Shown: positions 1 through 8,984, counted from the first letter of the stretch. The stretch is DNA of 64,000 bases from an uncultured Alphaproteobacteria bacterium (GCA_934270475.1 CAKQPS010000003.1:62001-126000); one strand, 5' to 3'. Program-made: numbers and translations. Notes: generated by a model from the sequence alone, not told the origin.

Positions 1-169
1 CGGCGGCGTTATAATATGCGTAAGAACCGTTTTCTGCACCGGCAGTTGCGCCGGCATAAGCGTTACCTTGAGCGGCAGCTGACTGTTCTCTTAAATGGAA
101 ACCGGCGGCCATAGCGCTGGTAGAGAGCAGAAGGGTGCTCAAGGCGGTTAATGTAAGAACCTTTTTCAT
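1..169 (-). CDS. FadL/OmpP1-type outer membrane protein, N-terminal part only
   Basis: The coding sequence runs off the left edge, so only the first 56 codons are visible. They encode a signal peptide (MKK, a hydrophobic stretch, then a cleavage site after AMA) and a mature start GFHLREQSAAAQGNAYAG, followed by a conserved run ending near YYNAA. A mature N-terminus of this kind (GF-L-E-S, then G-AYAG-A) is typical of the FadL/OmpP1/TodX family of 14-strand barrels that take up long-chain fatty acids and other hydrophobic compounds across the outer membrane. An AAAAGG ribosome site precedes the ATG at 167-169. It is transcribed divergently from the acyl-activating gene at 380, which would fit fatty-acid uptake and activation, but the barrel itself is outside the window. 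Confidence 0.7.
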   Translation of the reverse strand, partial: MKKVLTLTALSTLLLSTSAMAAGFHLREQSAAAQGNAYAGATAGAENGSYAYYNAA

Positions 170-229
170 TTTAAACCTTTTTATTATTAAAACATGGTAA
201 CCCAAATAAATTTGCGTTACGTAGGGCGC

Positions 230-258
230 ACCATACAGCAATATATCAATTTTGGCAA
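230..258 (-). promoter_or_regulatory. Sigma-70-type promoter for the FadL-like gene
   Basis: On the minus strand TTGCCA (253-258) is followed after 17 bp by TATGGT (230-235), upstream of the FadL-like start. It lies in the 210-bp divergent region between that gene and the acyltransferase fusion. No equally good promoter was found for the plus-strand gene. Confidence 0.55.
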
Positions 259-379
259 GTTTTTGGCGTAAATCTGGGGATAAAATTTGAAAAATATTGT
301 AAAAACAAAAAGTTATATGCGAAAAATGACCTGTTGATGACTCTAGCGTTTTTTCTTTACAAATCGTTAATAATAATAT

Positions 380-2602
380 ATGGATAAGGTATTATTTAAC
401 AACAGAAAGGTTGGACTTGTGAAAGAGTTTGTCAGATTTTGCCTGCGAACGGTTTTGCGTTTGATGAAAGCAAAATGTATTTTTGAATTTGATGTGAACA
501 ATTTGCCGAAAAAGGGCGTTTATGTGGTTAACCACGTTTCTTATTTAGACCCGATTTTGCTGTTTGCATTTCTCCCTGGTAATCCGGTTTTTGCCCTAAA
601 CGGTCATTTGTACCGCCGTCATTGGATTAGTTTTTTGATGGGGCGCGCCGATGTGATAAAATTCAATCCGATTGAGCCGTCAGATATTAAAAAGCTGATT
701 GCTAAAGTAGACGAGGGGCGTTTGGTCGTGATTTTTGCCGAGGGACGCATTACCGAAAACGGCGGCTTGATGAAAATTTACGAAGCTCCGGGGCTGGTTG
801 CCGATAAGTCTAAATCGCCGATTATTCCGGTTTGGATAGACGGTCCGCAATACGGCTATTTTTCTAAGACTAAGGGCAAATTGCCGCATCGTCCGCTGCC
901 GAAAATGCGTATCTATGTTGGCAAACCGCGCAGCTTTAAGCTGAAAGACGAACTGCGCCGCCAGCGCGATCACATCAGTAATGAAGTATATATGATTTTG
1001 CGCGAGATGTGCTTTGATATTAACTATGACAAAAATATTTCATTGTTTGCCCAACTGATGAAAACCGCTAAAGTCTATTCCCGCACAGGTTTCTTTTCTA
1101 AACGCCCGCGTATTATAGAAGATATCAACCGCAAGCAAAAGTCTTATAAAGACATTATTGTTGCTTCTTTTGCTTTGGGGCGCAGCTTTAAAAAGTTTAC
1201 CAAAGTTGATGAAAATGTCGGTATTCTGCTGCCAAACGCTATTGCCACAGTTTGCACATTTTTCGGACTTTCGGCATATAACCGCACTCCGGTGATGATT
1301 AACTTTTCTGTCGGTTCTAAAAATATGATTTCCATGTGCAAAACCGCGCTGGTTAAAACCGTTTTGACTTCCCGTGCTTTTATTATTAAAGCTAAAATGG
1401 AAAATGTGGTAGAAGATATGAAAAACGCCGGTTGCAATGTGGTATATTTGGAAGATATTGCTAAAAAAATGTCGCTGTGCACTAAAATCGGCGCTTATAT
1501 CAGCTATAAAATTAAGCATGTTCCGCACAAAACCGGCGGTGATAAAAAGGCGGTTATTCTGTTTACTTCCGGTTCGGAAGGCGCTCCAAAAGGCGTAGTT
1601 TTGAGTCATGCTAACATCATTGCCAATATCAAGCAGATGACGGCGATTCAAACCATTAACTTTAAGGATTTGCTGTTTAACGCCTTGCCGATGTTCCATA
1701 GCTTCGGCTTGACGGTGGGCACGTTGTTCCCGTTGTTTGAAGGTTCTAAGCTGTTCTTGTATCCGTCTCCGCTGCACTATCGTGTGGTTGCTGAGCTGGT
1801 TTATGAACTTGGTGCAACTTTGATGCTGGGTACCGATACTTTCTTGCGCGGTTATGCCAAAATTGCCCACCCGTACGATTTCCACAATATCCGTCTGATG
1901 TATTCCGGCGGTGAGGCTGCTAAGTCTGACACCCGCAGCATGTGGATGGAGCATTCCGGCGTGCGTATGATGGAAGCTTACGGCGCAACCGAATGTTCTC
2001 CGGTTATGACAGCCAACAATGGAATTTTCAATAAATTCGGCTCTATCGGTAAAATTATGCCGGGGATGCAGTTCAAAATTCTGCCGGTTGACGGTATTGC
2101 CAACGGCGGCGAGCTGTGCGTGAAAGGTCCGAATGTTATGCAGGGCTACTATATGCCGACTAACCCCGGTGTGTTGGTTCCGCCGGAAGACGGCTGGTAT
2201 CATACGGGCGATGTGGTGGAAATGGATGAAATCGGATTCTTTACGATTAAAGACCGTATTAAACGTTTTGCTAAAATCGGCGGCGAAATGGTATCATTAA
2301 ACGCTGTGCAGGATATGGTTATGGACGCCACAAAGGAAATGGGCGCGGAATACAGCTATGGTGTAGTTTCGATTCCGCATGAAAGCAAAGGTGAACAGAT
2401 TGTTTTGGTAACCAATAATGAAAAAGTTACTTCGGCAATGTTGCATGAATATGTCAAAAATAACGGCATGTCAGAACTTTATCTTCCGAGAGTGATTTTA
2501 TATCATGAAAAATTGCCGGTGTTTGCAACGGGCAAGGCGGATAATGTAACGCTTAAAAAAGAGGTATTAGCCGAGCTTTGTCCGGTGGAAAACGCCGCCT
2601 AA
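380..2602 (+). CDS. aas: Bifunctional lysophospholipid acyltransferase / acyl-[ACP] synthetase (Aas-like fusion)
   Basis: This is a 740-residue fusion. The N-terminal domain (about 1-215) is a PlsC-type acyltransferase with the NHxxxxD box NHVSYLD (51-57) and the substrate box AEGR (120-123). The C-terminal domain (about 240-740) is an AMP-forming acyl-activating enzyme with the P-loop FTSGSEGAPKG (about 395-405), the GATE box (535-538) and a YHTGD motif near 615. E. coli Aas has the same order and size (719 aa); it reacylates lysophosphatidylethanolamine at the inner membrane using fatty acid activated on ACP. E. coli Aas carries its transporter separately (LplT), and no such gene is seen here. 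No clear Shine-Dalgarno precedes the ATG. The minus-strand reading frame over 1040-2203 is an artefact of codon use. Confidence 0.85.
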   Translation: MDKVLFNNRKVGLVKEFVRFCLRTVLRLMKAKCIFEFDVNNLPKKGVYVVNHVSYLDPILLFAFLPGNPVFALNGHLYRRHWISFLMGRADVIKFNPIEPSDIKKLIAKVDEGRLVVIFAEGRITENGGLMKIYEAPGLVADKSKSPIIPVWIDGPQYGYFSKTKGKLPHRPLPKMRIYVGKPRSFKLKDELRRQRDHISNEVYMILREMCFDINYDKNISLFAQLMKTAKVYSRTGFFSKRPRIIEDINRKQKSYKDIIVASFALGRSFKKFTKVDENVGILLPNAIATVCTFFGLSAYNRTPVMINFSVGSKNMISMCKTALVKTVLTSRAFIIKAKMENVVEDMKNAGCNVVYLEDIAKKMSLCTKIGAYISYKIKHVPHKTGGDKKAVILFTSGSEGAPKGVVLSHANIIANIKQMTAIQTINFKDLLFNALPMFHSFGLTVGTLFPLFEGSKLFLYPSPLHYRVVAELVYELGATLMLGTDTFLRGYAKIAHPYDFHNIRLMYSGGEAAKSDTRSMWMEHSGVRMMEAYGATECSPVMTANNGIFNKFGSIGKIMPGMQFKILPVDGIANGGELCVKGPNVMQGYYMPTNPGVLVPPEDGWYHTGDVVEMDEIGFFTIKDRIKRFAKIGGEMVSLNAVQDMVMDATKEMGAEYSYGVVSIPHESKGEQIVLVTNNEKVTSAMLHEYVKNNGMSELYLPRVILYHEKLPVFATGKADNVTLKKEVLAELCPVENAA

Positions 2603-2611
2603 AATAATGTG

Positions 2612-2659
2612 CAGCAACGGCTTTTTGTGATTGCGATTTTGCAAAAAGCCGTTATGCTG
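2612..2659 (+). terminator. Hairpin after the aas-like gene, possible terminator
   Basis: A perfect 12-bp stem (AACGGCTTTTTG with CAAAAAGCCGTT) extends on both sides with a CAGC/GCTG pairing. There is no downstream T tract, so it may slow or end transcription inefficiently. The right arm also overlaps a plausible ssb promoter (TTGCGA, 16 bp, TATGCT), so its role is uncertain. Confidence 0.4.
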
Positions 2660-2692
2660 TAAAAAGTTTAATTTTTTTGTAAGGATAAAATA

Positions 2693-3178
2693 ATGGTTGG
2701 AATAAATAAAGTTATTTTGGTTGGCAATTTAGGAGCTGATCCGGTGGTTAATAACACTCAGTCCGGCACAAAAGTTGTTAATTTGAATGTAGCAACAACA
2801 GACAGCTGGAAAGACCGCAACACTGGCGAGCGTAAAGACAGAACCGAATGGCACCGCGTGGTGATTTTTAATTCTCAGCTGGCAGATACCGCTGAAAGAT
2901 ATTTGCGCAAAGGTTCTAAGGTATATTTGGAAGGTCAGCTGCAAACCCGTAAATGGACTGATAACAACGGTGTTGACCGCTATACCACTGAAGTTGTGCT
3001 GCAGAATTTCAACAGTGTTTTGGTTATGCTCGATTCTAAAAACAGCGGCGGAGACGGCGTTCCTGCTGGCGGCAATGATGTTTTCTCGGCTGCTCCGTCT
3101 GCCGGAGGCACATCTTCGGGTTGGGATAACAGTGCGGCTTCTGCTCCGTCAGATTTGGACGACGATATTCCGTTTTAA
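2693..3178 (+). CDS. ssb: Single-stranded DNA-binding protein SSB
   Basis: This 161-residue protein has the OB-fold signature of bacterial SSB: INKVILVGNLGADP at the start, a TEWHRVV motif near residue 50 and the YLRKGSKVYLEGQL segment near 75-88. A glycine/serine/alanine-rich linker follows, and the protein ends in DDDIPF, the acidic tip that recruits replication and repair partners. SSB coats single-stranded DNA during replication, recombination and repair, as a tetramer in most bacteria. An AAGGA site precedes the ATG. Length and layout are normal for the family. Confidence 0.97.
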   Translation: MVGINKVILVGNLGADPVVNNTQSGTKVVNLNVATTDSWKDRNTGERKDRTEWHRVVIFNSQLADTAERYLRKGSKVYLEGQLQTRKWTDNNGVDRYTTEVVLQNFNSVLVMLDSKNSGGDGVPAGGNDVFSAAPSAGGTSSGWDNSAASAPSDLDDDIPF

Positions 3179-3253
3179 TGGGGAATTTTTCCCAAGAGGC
3201 TTCGGATTCTATCGTCCGGAGTTTCTTTGTTTTAAATAGTGCGAGGTAAAAGT

Positions 3254-4342
3254 ATGAAAGTTTTGGTTGGTTTAAGCGGCGGTGTAGATTCTTCGGTTAC
3301 TGCTTGTTTGCTCAAACAACAGGGTTATGAAGTGATTGGCGCCACCATGTCGATTTGGGATAAAAACACGCATTTCAGCGGTGATGCCCACGCCGATTCT
3401 TGCTTTTCTCCGCACGAAGAACAAGACATTGAGGCTGCGCGCGCTTTGTGCCAAAAAATCGGGATTCCGTATCATGTTTTAGATTGTTCCGCCCGCTATA
3501 AACAAATGGTGCTGGAAAATTTCAAGCATGAATATAAGGCAGGACGCACGCCGAACCCGTGTGTTATGTGCAATTCGTATATCAAATTTAACGCCTTGCC
3601 GGAAGAAGCGGCGGCGCAGGGAATTGAGTTTGACAAGTTTGCAACTGGGCACTATGCGCAGGTTTGCTTTGATGAAAACCGCAACCGCTATGTGATTAAG
3701 CGCGGTTTGGACCACACCAAAGACCAATCGTATTTTTTGTATCGCCTGAACCAAGAGCAGCTGTCAAAAGTTTTAATGCCGCTGGGCGGACTGACCAAAA
3801 AACAGGTGAGGAAATTGGCGCATGAGTTTGGTTTGGAGGTTTCCGACAAACCCGATAGTCAGGATTTTTATACCGGCGATATCAATGATATTTTGCAAAA
3901 CGAGCCGCAGGTCGGCAATTTTGTAACCCGTGATGGTCGGGTTTTAGGACAGCATCAAGGAATTTGGCACTACACGGTTGGGCAGCGCCGCGGTATGGGC
4001 ATAGCTGCTGAGCGTCCGCTTTATGTGCTGGGCTTCAATAAGGATAAGAATGAAGTTATTGTCGGTTTTGAAGAGGAGTGTGAGCGCTCCGGATTGATTG
4101 CTTCGGACTTATGCGGGGAGGTGGTTGATTTGTCTGCGCCTTTGGACTGTGAAGCCAAAATCCGCTCTTCGCAGCAGCCGACGCCGGTTAAAGTTACGCC
4201 GCTGCCAGACGGAAAAATTGAGGTTCGTTTTTACTCCAAACAAAAAGCCATTGCCCCAGGGCAGTCGGTTGTCTTTTATCACAAAAACAGTGATACCGAT
4301 GAAGTCCTGCTTGGCGGCGGTATAATTGATTCCAATATGTAA
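3254..4342 (+). CDS. mnmA: tRNA-specific 2-thiouridylase MnmA
   Basis: MnmA activates U34 of Lys, Glu and Gln tRNAs with ATP and inserts sulfur at position 2. The PP-loop GLSGGVDSSV lies at residues 6-15; GHYA and the NPCVMCN cysteine motif follow. The start at 3254 was preferred over an in-frame GTG at 3239 because GAGG (3243-3246) is well spaced from it and the protein then begins MKVLVGLSGG, giving 362 residues, normal for the family. One oddity is that the region where most homologues have D-S-x-x-I-C-F reads DSQDFYTGD, with no cysteine at the position of E. coli Cys199. A CXXC pair is present instead around the Cys102 position. Confidence 0.93.
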   Translation: MKVLVGLSGGVDSSVTACLLKQQGYEVIGATMSIWDKNTHFSGDAHADSCFSPHEEQDIEAARALCQKIGIPYHVLDCSARYKQMVLENFKHEYKAGRTPNPCVMCNSYIKFNALPEEAAAQGIEFDKFATGHYAQVCFDENRNRYVIKRGLDHTKDQSYFLYRLNQEQLSKVLMPLGGLTKKQVRKLAHEFGLEVSDKPDSQDFYTGDINDILQNEPQVGNFVTRDGRVLGQHQGIWHYTVGQRRGMGIAAERPLYVLGFNKDKNEVIVGFEEECERSGLIASDLCGEVVDLSAPLDCEAKIRSSQQPTPVKVTPLPDGKIEVRFYSKQKAIAPGQSVVFYHKNSDTDEVLLGGGIIDSNM

Positions 4343-4355
4343 ATCATAGAGCCAT

Positions 4356-4385
4356 AAAAAAACTCATCGAAAGATGAGTTTTTTT
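4356..4385. terminator. Bidirectional Rho-independent terminator
   Basis: The sequence AAAAAAACTCATC, a GAAA loop, then GATGAG and a T run forms a stem with A/T tracts on both sides. It separates mnmA (plus) from the convergent polysaccharide operon (minus) and should stop both transcripts. Confidence 0.9.
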
Positions 4386-4390
4386 AGTTG

Positions 4391-5635
4391 TTATTGTTTT
4401 GCCGGAAGAGTGTTTACAAAGTCCATAGCGTTTTTCATACACACATCATGGTTATGATGTTGATGTTCGCCCCAGCGTCCCACACCATATAAATGGAGCG
4501 GCTTAAAGTGCTCTAAAATTTCCGTAATGGCTTTGGTTTTGCCAATCAGCGGCAGCGGGTATGCGGCAGGAGTTTTGTAGTTGAACAAATTTCTGCCTTT
4601 AAATGTCAGATGGTCGGCGTCAAATCTATCTGCATTAGTTTCGGTAAAAGTACCATAGTTTTTGCTGTCTTTAGCAAAGTTAGAAATAAAGAACTCCCTA
4701 TGATGCTGTTCATTCAAATCCGGAACATAGCGCCAATGATACGGTGTCGGGTTCTTGTCGGTTTCAAACAAAGAAATTACCAGTTTATTATACTTGATTT
4801 TTTTGATTTGTTCTTTAATTTCTGCCGGACGTCCCATTGCCTCAAACAAATCAGACCAAGGCGTAGTGTTTATCACATTTTTTGCCTTAAATTCTTCATT
4901 GACAAGCCAAACTTTCTCATCTGCAATATAGCGCAGTTTAGAAACAGATGTATTGAATTTGATAAATTTATTTATATCGCGGGCAATAGCCTCTATAACC
5001 CGACCATAACCGCCGGACAGCGGGTAATATGGGCGGATATGCGCCGGATATTTTTCCACATCTTGAGTTTTTTCCAATGAATCGCGTAAAATTTCTTCAA
5101 CTTCAATTCTCGGAATTTTGTGCAGCCAATCCACGTCCATTTCATTAGAAGGCACGCCCCACAATTTGGTGTTATACGGTATAAGATAGTTATCGCAGAT
5201 TTTGTCGCCGAGTTTCCAGCGTATCCATTCTTCATAGTTATGCGGTTCCGGTTTGCCCAAAGCTTCTCCATTGCGAATAACCGAAATCAAATATTCTACC
5301 TGTTTATCTAAAGGCAGCTGCCACAAGTTTGCTTCTAACGGATAGTCAATATCTTTGCCGTGAATATGAATTTTAGAAATGCGCGGATTGATTTGATACA
5401 TTTTTTCTTTTGGAAAATTAGAAAAAACAAAATCTTCCACTTCTTTGTATTTTGTTTGAAAAAAGTGTCCGCCAATATCGCAAGCGTGTCCGTCTACATA
5501 AAAAGTACGGCACAAACCGCCGGCTTCATTTTCCGCCTCCAAGCCTAAAATATTATTATAGCCTTTTTCTCGCAGTTTTTTTAGCAAAGTCAAACCGGTA
5601 ATACCTGCACCCAAAACAATATAATCATAAATCAT
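4391..5635 (-). CDS. FAD-dependent oxidoreductase, UDP-galactopyranose-mutase-like
   Basis: This 414-residue flavoprotein opens with a Rossmann FAD-binding motif (GAGITG, 9-14), an acidic residue ending the second strand (LEAENEAGG) and the DIGGHFF box near 55. This is the layout of the UDP-galactopyranose mutase/amine-oxidase superfamily. The C-terminal GVGRWGEHQHHNHD region resembles the FAD-contacting end of mutase-like proteins in polysaccharide loci. It is the last gene of the minus-strand polysaccharide operon, 2 nt after the glycosyltransferase at 5638. A role in making a furanose sugar nucleotide is likely from context but not proven, because the family also includes proteins that only share the fold. 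Confidence 0.65.
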   Translation of the reverse strand: MIYDYIVLGAGITGLTLLKKLREKGYNNILGLEAENEAGGLCRTFYVDGHACDIGGHFFQTKYKEVEDFVFSNFPKEKMYQINPRISKIHIHGKDIDYPLEANLWQLPLDKQVEYLISVIRNGEALGKPEPHNYEEWIRWKLGDKICDNYLIPYNTKLWGVPSNEMDVDWLHKIPRIEVEEILRDSLEKTQDVEKYPAHIRPYYPLSGGYGRVIEAIARDINKFIKFNTSVSKLRYIADEKVWLVNEEFKAKNVINTTPWSDLFEAMGRPAEIKEQIKKIKYNKLVISLFETDKNPTPYHWRYVPDLNEQHHREFFISNFAKDSKNYGTFTETNADRFDADHLTFKGRNLFNYKTPAAYPLPLIGKTKAITEILEHFKPLHLYGVGRWGEHQHHNHDVCMKNAMDFVNTLPAKQ

Positions 5636-5637
5636 TT

Positions 5638-6672
5638 TTATTTTTCCTTAATTTTCAGTAATGGAATAAAGCCGAAGAGTTTGTATCTTGTTGTATTATC
5701 TTTTTGGTAAATAGATAATAATGGAATTACTCCAAAAAGTTTTATTGCCTTTTTATGCTTAAATACAGATGGTTGCGAACTTTTTATAATTTCAAGAGAA
5801 TTTACATAATCAATAAAATCATTATAGTTAAAGTATTTCAGATGTTTATCTAACATAAAATGAATAAGTTTTAATAAAAAATTTTTTGGAAATACATTTG
5901 GATTATTTTTAGCAAAAAGGTAAATGTTAAAACAATCTTCTAAAGTCATACTTGGATAAAATTGTTTTACAATATAATGAATTCTTTTCGCTAGAATAAA
6001 AAACGTTCTATATTGTTTAGCTTTATCATCATGCTGTGATGATATACCTCCTAATATATAGCGAGAGATTACAGTAGGAACTTCTACACCATTATAACCA
6101 TCTAATATCAATCTAATCATTAAATCATAATCGCCACCATATCCACAATCTGTATTGTAACAACCAAGTTTTTTCAATACAGCAAGGCGAATTCCAAATG
6201 TAGCGTGAGCATAAGGAACATTGTGCCAAAACGTTGCTAAATTTGGTCTCCATTCAAACATAAATTTACCATCACGTGAGAATTGGTGTTCTGTACCATA
6301 GCAATAATCAGCCGACTTTTCTTCCATTATCTCAATACATTTTTCTATTACATCATCAGCATAATATTGATCATCAGAATTCATAAAAAATACATATTTA
6401 CCTGTTGCATGAGATATTGCTTTGTTATATCCATCATCAATACCTGCATCTGGTTCAGAAAAACATTTCAACCAACCTTTGTTCTCATATTTTTTTATTA
6501 ACTCTAAAGAACCATCTGTAGAAGATCCATCTTCAACAATGTGTTCAATATTTGGGTATGTCTGATTATGTATACTTTCGCAACACTTCTCAAAAAAAAC
6601 TTCACGATTGTCAGAGGAAAGATTAAAAGTTGTTGTAATTATTGTAACTTTTGGTAGTTGTTTTTTTATCAT
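5638..6672 (-). CDS. Family 2 glycosyltransferase with a repeated LFGxIPLL tail
   Basis: A GT-A fold transferase of 344 residues. It begins with TIITTTFNL, then EDGSSTDGS (nucleotide-binding Asp) and NSDDQYY, the DxD-like metal site. It probably adds a sugar to a lipid-linked glycan at the cytoplasmic face of the inner membrane. The C-terminus carries two copies of a short hydrophobic motif, KLFGVIPLLSI and KLFGFIPLLKI, also seen in the neighbouring GT8 protein. The gene is visibly more AT-rich than gmd and its other operon neighbours, which fits frequent exchange of glycosyltransferase genes. Donor and acceptor cannot be told from sequence. Confidence 0.85.
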   Translation of the reverse strand: MIKKQLPKVTIITTTFNLSSDNREVFFEKCCESIHNQTYPNIEHIVEDGSSTDGSLELIKKYENKGWLKCFSEPDAGIDDGYNKAISHATGKYVFFMNSDDQYYADDVIEKCIEIMEEKSADYCYGTEHQFSRDGKFMFEWRPNLATFWHNVPYAHATFGIRLAVLKKLGCYNTDCGYGGDYDLMIRLILDGYNGVEVPTVISRYILGGISSQHDDKAKQYRTFFILAKRIHYIVKQFYPSMTLEDCFNIYLFAKNNPNVFPKNFLLKLIHFMLDKHLKYFNYNDFIDYVNSLEIIKSSQPSVFKHKKAIKLFGVIPLLSIYQKDNTTRYKLFGFIPLLKIKEK

Positions 6673-6673
6673 A

Positions 6674-7714
6674 CTACTTTTCCTTTATTGTCAACAATGG
6701 AATTAAATTAAATAATTTGTATTTTCTCTTATTTCCTTTACAATGAACTGATAGTATTGGAATGAAACCGAATAATTTAACAATATTTTGAGATTTATAT
6801 CGAACAGTATTCATTGAGTTATATACAATATTTTCTGTCATAAACCATAAGTATCTATTTTGCATTCCTTCATAAAAAGGAGTCATTTTTGCAAAATGCC
6901 AAAATGCCCAAATGTTTCTCAAAGGTCTCCTATTTTCAGAATATAAAAACTTCCAAGGCTTAGTAGGAGTCAGATGTTGTAAAACAATATGTTTAAACTC
7001 ATTTTCTACATATTCATCTGTAATCTCGGGTGCATTAACGTTTTTAATATTGTTGATTCTATCAGCCATATTAAATCGCAAATCCAATTTTTTATAATTA
7101 TTGCAACCAAAAGCTATGCTAAATATCTCTTCGTTAAAAACAATCAATTTGTCATTATACTCACGACATATTTTAATCAATTTTTCACTTGATTTAATCT
7201 TCTTTAAATTAAGAACCAGCATACCAGCACTTGGATAGATATGTTTTTTATCAATTCCTAGATTATTTATGCAATTATTGAATATATAGTCGTTACATCC
7301 TAATTCAGGAGTAGCTGCATAAGGATAGTCCTCTAATTCAATGTCATATAACTTTTTTATATCATCCAATGATATCATATCTGTGTCAAGATATATAACT
7401 TTATCATAATTTAATTTTAAATCAGGAATCAGTAAGCGAGAATAGCAATCAACAAAGTTGCCTGATCCCCAGCCTCTTAATCCAGCAAACTGAGTTAAAT
7501 CGATAGGAATAAATTTTATAGAAAAATTATTAAATTTTTCATTCATATTTTCTAATAATTTTTTATTAAAATCACAAATTCCGCAATCTAGAATATAAAA
7601 TTCAATAAATGATTTTGTGTTGTAGCAGACACTAGCCATTGAAGTAGCTAAAATGTCTACTAAATCATCTTGTCCTTCATAGAATACAGGGATATGTTCT
7701 TGCTTTACAGACAT
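6674..7714 (-). CDS. Family 8 glycosyltransferase
   Basis: This 346-residue protein has the GT8 pattern of LPS glucosyl- and galactosyltransferases: an N-terminal ATSMASV segment, the metal-binding YLDTDM motif near residue 118, and YPSAGMLVLNL further on. GT8 enzymes use UDP-hexose donors and retain the anomeric configuration. The C-terminus has two LFG-type motifs (KLFGFIPILSV and KLFNLIPLLTI) very like those of the GT2 protein encoded 1 nt downstream, although the catalytic domains belong to different families. AT-rich like that neighbour. The exact acceptor is unknown. Confidence 0.85.
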   Translation of the reverse strand: MSVKQEHIPVFYEGQDDLVDILATSMASVCYNTKSFIEFYILDCGICDFNKKLLENMNEKFNNFSIKFIPIDLTQFAGLRGWGSGNFVDCYSRLLIPDLKLNYDKVIYLDTDMISLDDIKKLYDIELEDYPYAATPELGCNDYIFNNCINNLGIDKKHIYPSAGMLVLNLKKIKSSEKLIKICREYNDKLIVFNEEIFSIAFGCNNYKKLDLRFNMADRINNIKNVNAPEITDEYVENEFKHIVLQHLTPTKPWKFLYSENRRPLRNIWAFWHFAKMTPFYEGMQNRYLWFMTENIVYNSMNTVRYKSQNIVKLFGFIPILSVHCKGNKRKYKLFNLIPLLTIKEK

Positions 7715-7718
7715 TCTT

Positions 7719-8600
7719 CTACACCTTTATTTTTAATTCGGTTAAACCTAAAATTTTTTTCAGCAAGCTGTTATCCAGCAAAGTTTCTTTAGCTCGTTTA
7801 GCCGCAAAAATTTTGCTGTCATCGTCCATACGAATAGGGAGGATTTTGCTTTCATCCAATCCATGCCGACGAGCAATTCTTTTGCCAAGTTCATACTTAG
7901 ATAGGGCTTCATCTCCGCAGATGTTGACAATCGGATACTGACGCGCCTCAGGTGTTTTCATCAGCTTAATCAACATTTTCGCCGCGGTGTTAAAATCCAG
8001 CATAGAGCGTTTTTGGTCTTCAAACATTTCCATTGTGCCGCCGTTTTTTACGGTTTCTACAATTTCATCGTAAAAATGCTTTTTGCCCGGCACCAGGCTC
8101 GGTCCCATCAAAACCGGAAACCGCACCGCGTTAAATCCGGCAACGTTAACCATACGTTCGGCAACAGTCTTATGCGCGCCGTAGCGGTTTGCCGGATGCA
8201 GTGCATCGTTTTCTTTAAAGCGGTAACCGTCAATACCTTGTCCGTAAACCACTTCGGTAGACGGATAATACAGCGTTTTGATGTTATCCATTCGGTTCAA
8301 AAACTCAGCTAGACAAATTACGTTTACCTGCCATGCTGTTTTAGGATTTTTCATCACTAAATCAGGGTGATGATAAGCCGCCAAAAACACGACTTTCAAA
8401 TTTTCTTCCTCAGCACAGATTTTGTTCAAGCGTTCAATATCCGCCATATCGCAAATGTCGCATTTTTCCCAGTGTAAGCGCGGGTTATCGCTTGTCTGCG
8501 GTGTTCTGTCAGTGGCAATTATGCTGTCTGTTGTTTCGCTTAAAATATTTTTAATCAGGTAGCGCCCTAAAAAGCCGCTGCCGCCAATCAATAAATACAT
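7719..8600 (-). CDS. NAD(P)-dependent epimerase/dehydratase (extended SDR)
   Basis: This 293-residue protein has the Rossmann motif GGSGFLG at residues 6-12, an STEVVYG segment and the catalytic YGAHK (YxxxK). These features define the extended short-chain dehydrogenases that act on nucleotide sugars. It lies directly after a cupin gene with no gap, and after gmd, so it may reduce or epimerise the 4-keto sugar that Gmd makes. Together with the cupin it recalls a split version of CapF, which fuses a sugar SDR to a C-terminal cupin. The exact product is not predictable. Confidence 0.8.
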   Translation of the reverse strand: MYLLIGGSGFLGRYLIKNILSETTDSIIATDRTPQTSDNPRLHWEKCDICDMADIERLNKICAEEENLKVVFLAAYHHPDLVMKNPKTAWQVNVICLAEFLNRMDNIKTLYYPSTEVVYGQGIDGYRFKENDALHPANRYGAHKTVAERMVNVAGFNAVRFPVLMGPSLVPGKKHFYDEIVETVKNGGTMEMFEDQKRSMLDFNTAAKMLIKLMKTPEARQYPIVNICGDEALSKYELGKRIARRHGLDESKILPIRMDDDSKIFAAKRAKETLLDNSLLKKILGLTELKIKV

Positions 8601-8972
8601 TTAAACCTCCGCCGGATAAATATCTTTAACGCCGTTTTCTTCTTCTACTCCTTTGTCATACAAAGCCACCATAGTGGTGTTTTGCCTAAACAAAAATGAG
8701 TGAACTGCATAAGGCTTTAGCACAAAAAAGTCGCCGTTTTTGACTGTAACTTTTTCTTTTTGTTCGCCTTTTGCCAAAGAAATTTCAATTTCTCCGTCAA
8801 TAATATAAAATGCCTCATTATTATGTTTGTGGTAGTGTCCGCCGCGGAAAACTCCGGCTTTTGATGTGGAAACGTTAATTTGCTTCCAGCCTTGGCGGCA
8901 CAGCTGCACCAGCGAGCCGCGCTCGTCTTCAAAACAAAAATCAGGTTTTATAAATTCTATCAGTTCACTCAT
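8601..8972 (-). CDS. Cupin sugar isomerase/epimerase-like protein (WxcM/FdtA or CapF C-terminal type)
   Basis: A single-domain cupin of 123 residues. An FEDERGSL start is followed by GGHYHKHNNEAFYIIDGE, where the histidines and glutamate form the first cupin metal/active-site motif, and by VLKPYAVHSFLF, the second. Similar small cupins in polysaccharide clusters interconvert keto groups or epimerise keto-deoxy sugars. It is followed immediately by the SDR gene and preceded by gmd with a 12-bp gap, so it probably acts on GDP-4-keto-6-deoxymannose or a related intermediate. That substrate is inference. Confidence 0.65.
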   Translation of the reverse strand: MSELIEFIKPDFCFEDERGSLVQLCRQGWKQINVSTSKAGVFRGGHYHKHNNEAFYIIDGEIEISLAKGEQKEKVTVKNGDFFVLKPYAVHSFLFRQNTTMVALYDKGVEEENGVKDIYPAEV

Positions 8973-8984
8973 GGATTTTCTCCC

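Noticed and set aside
1040..2203. 387-codon minus-strand frame inside the aas-like gene
   Set aside because: Opposite a clear fusion enzyme with intact motifs in both domains; the translation has no recognisable domain.
3239..3253. Upstream GTG start for mnmA
   Set aside because: GAGG is correctly spaced for the ATG at 3254, and homologues begin at the MKVLVGLSGG sequence.
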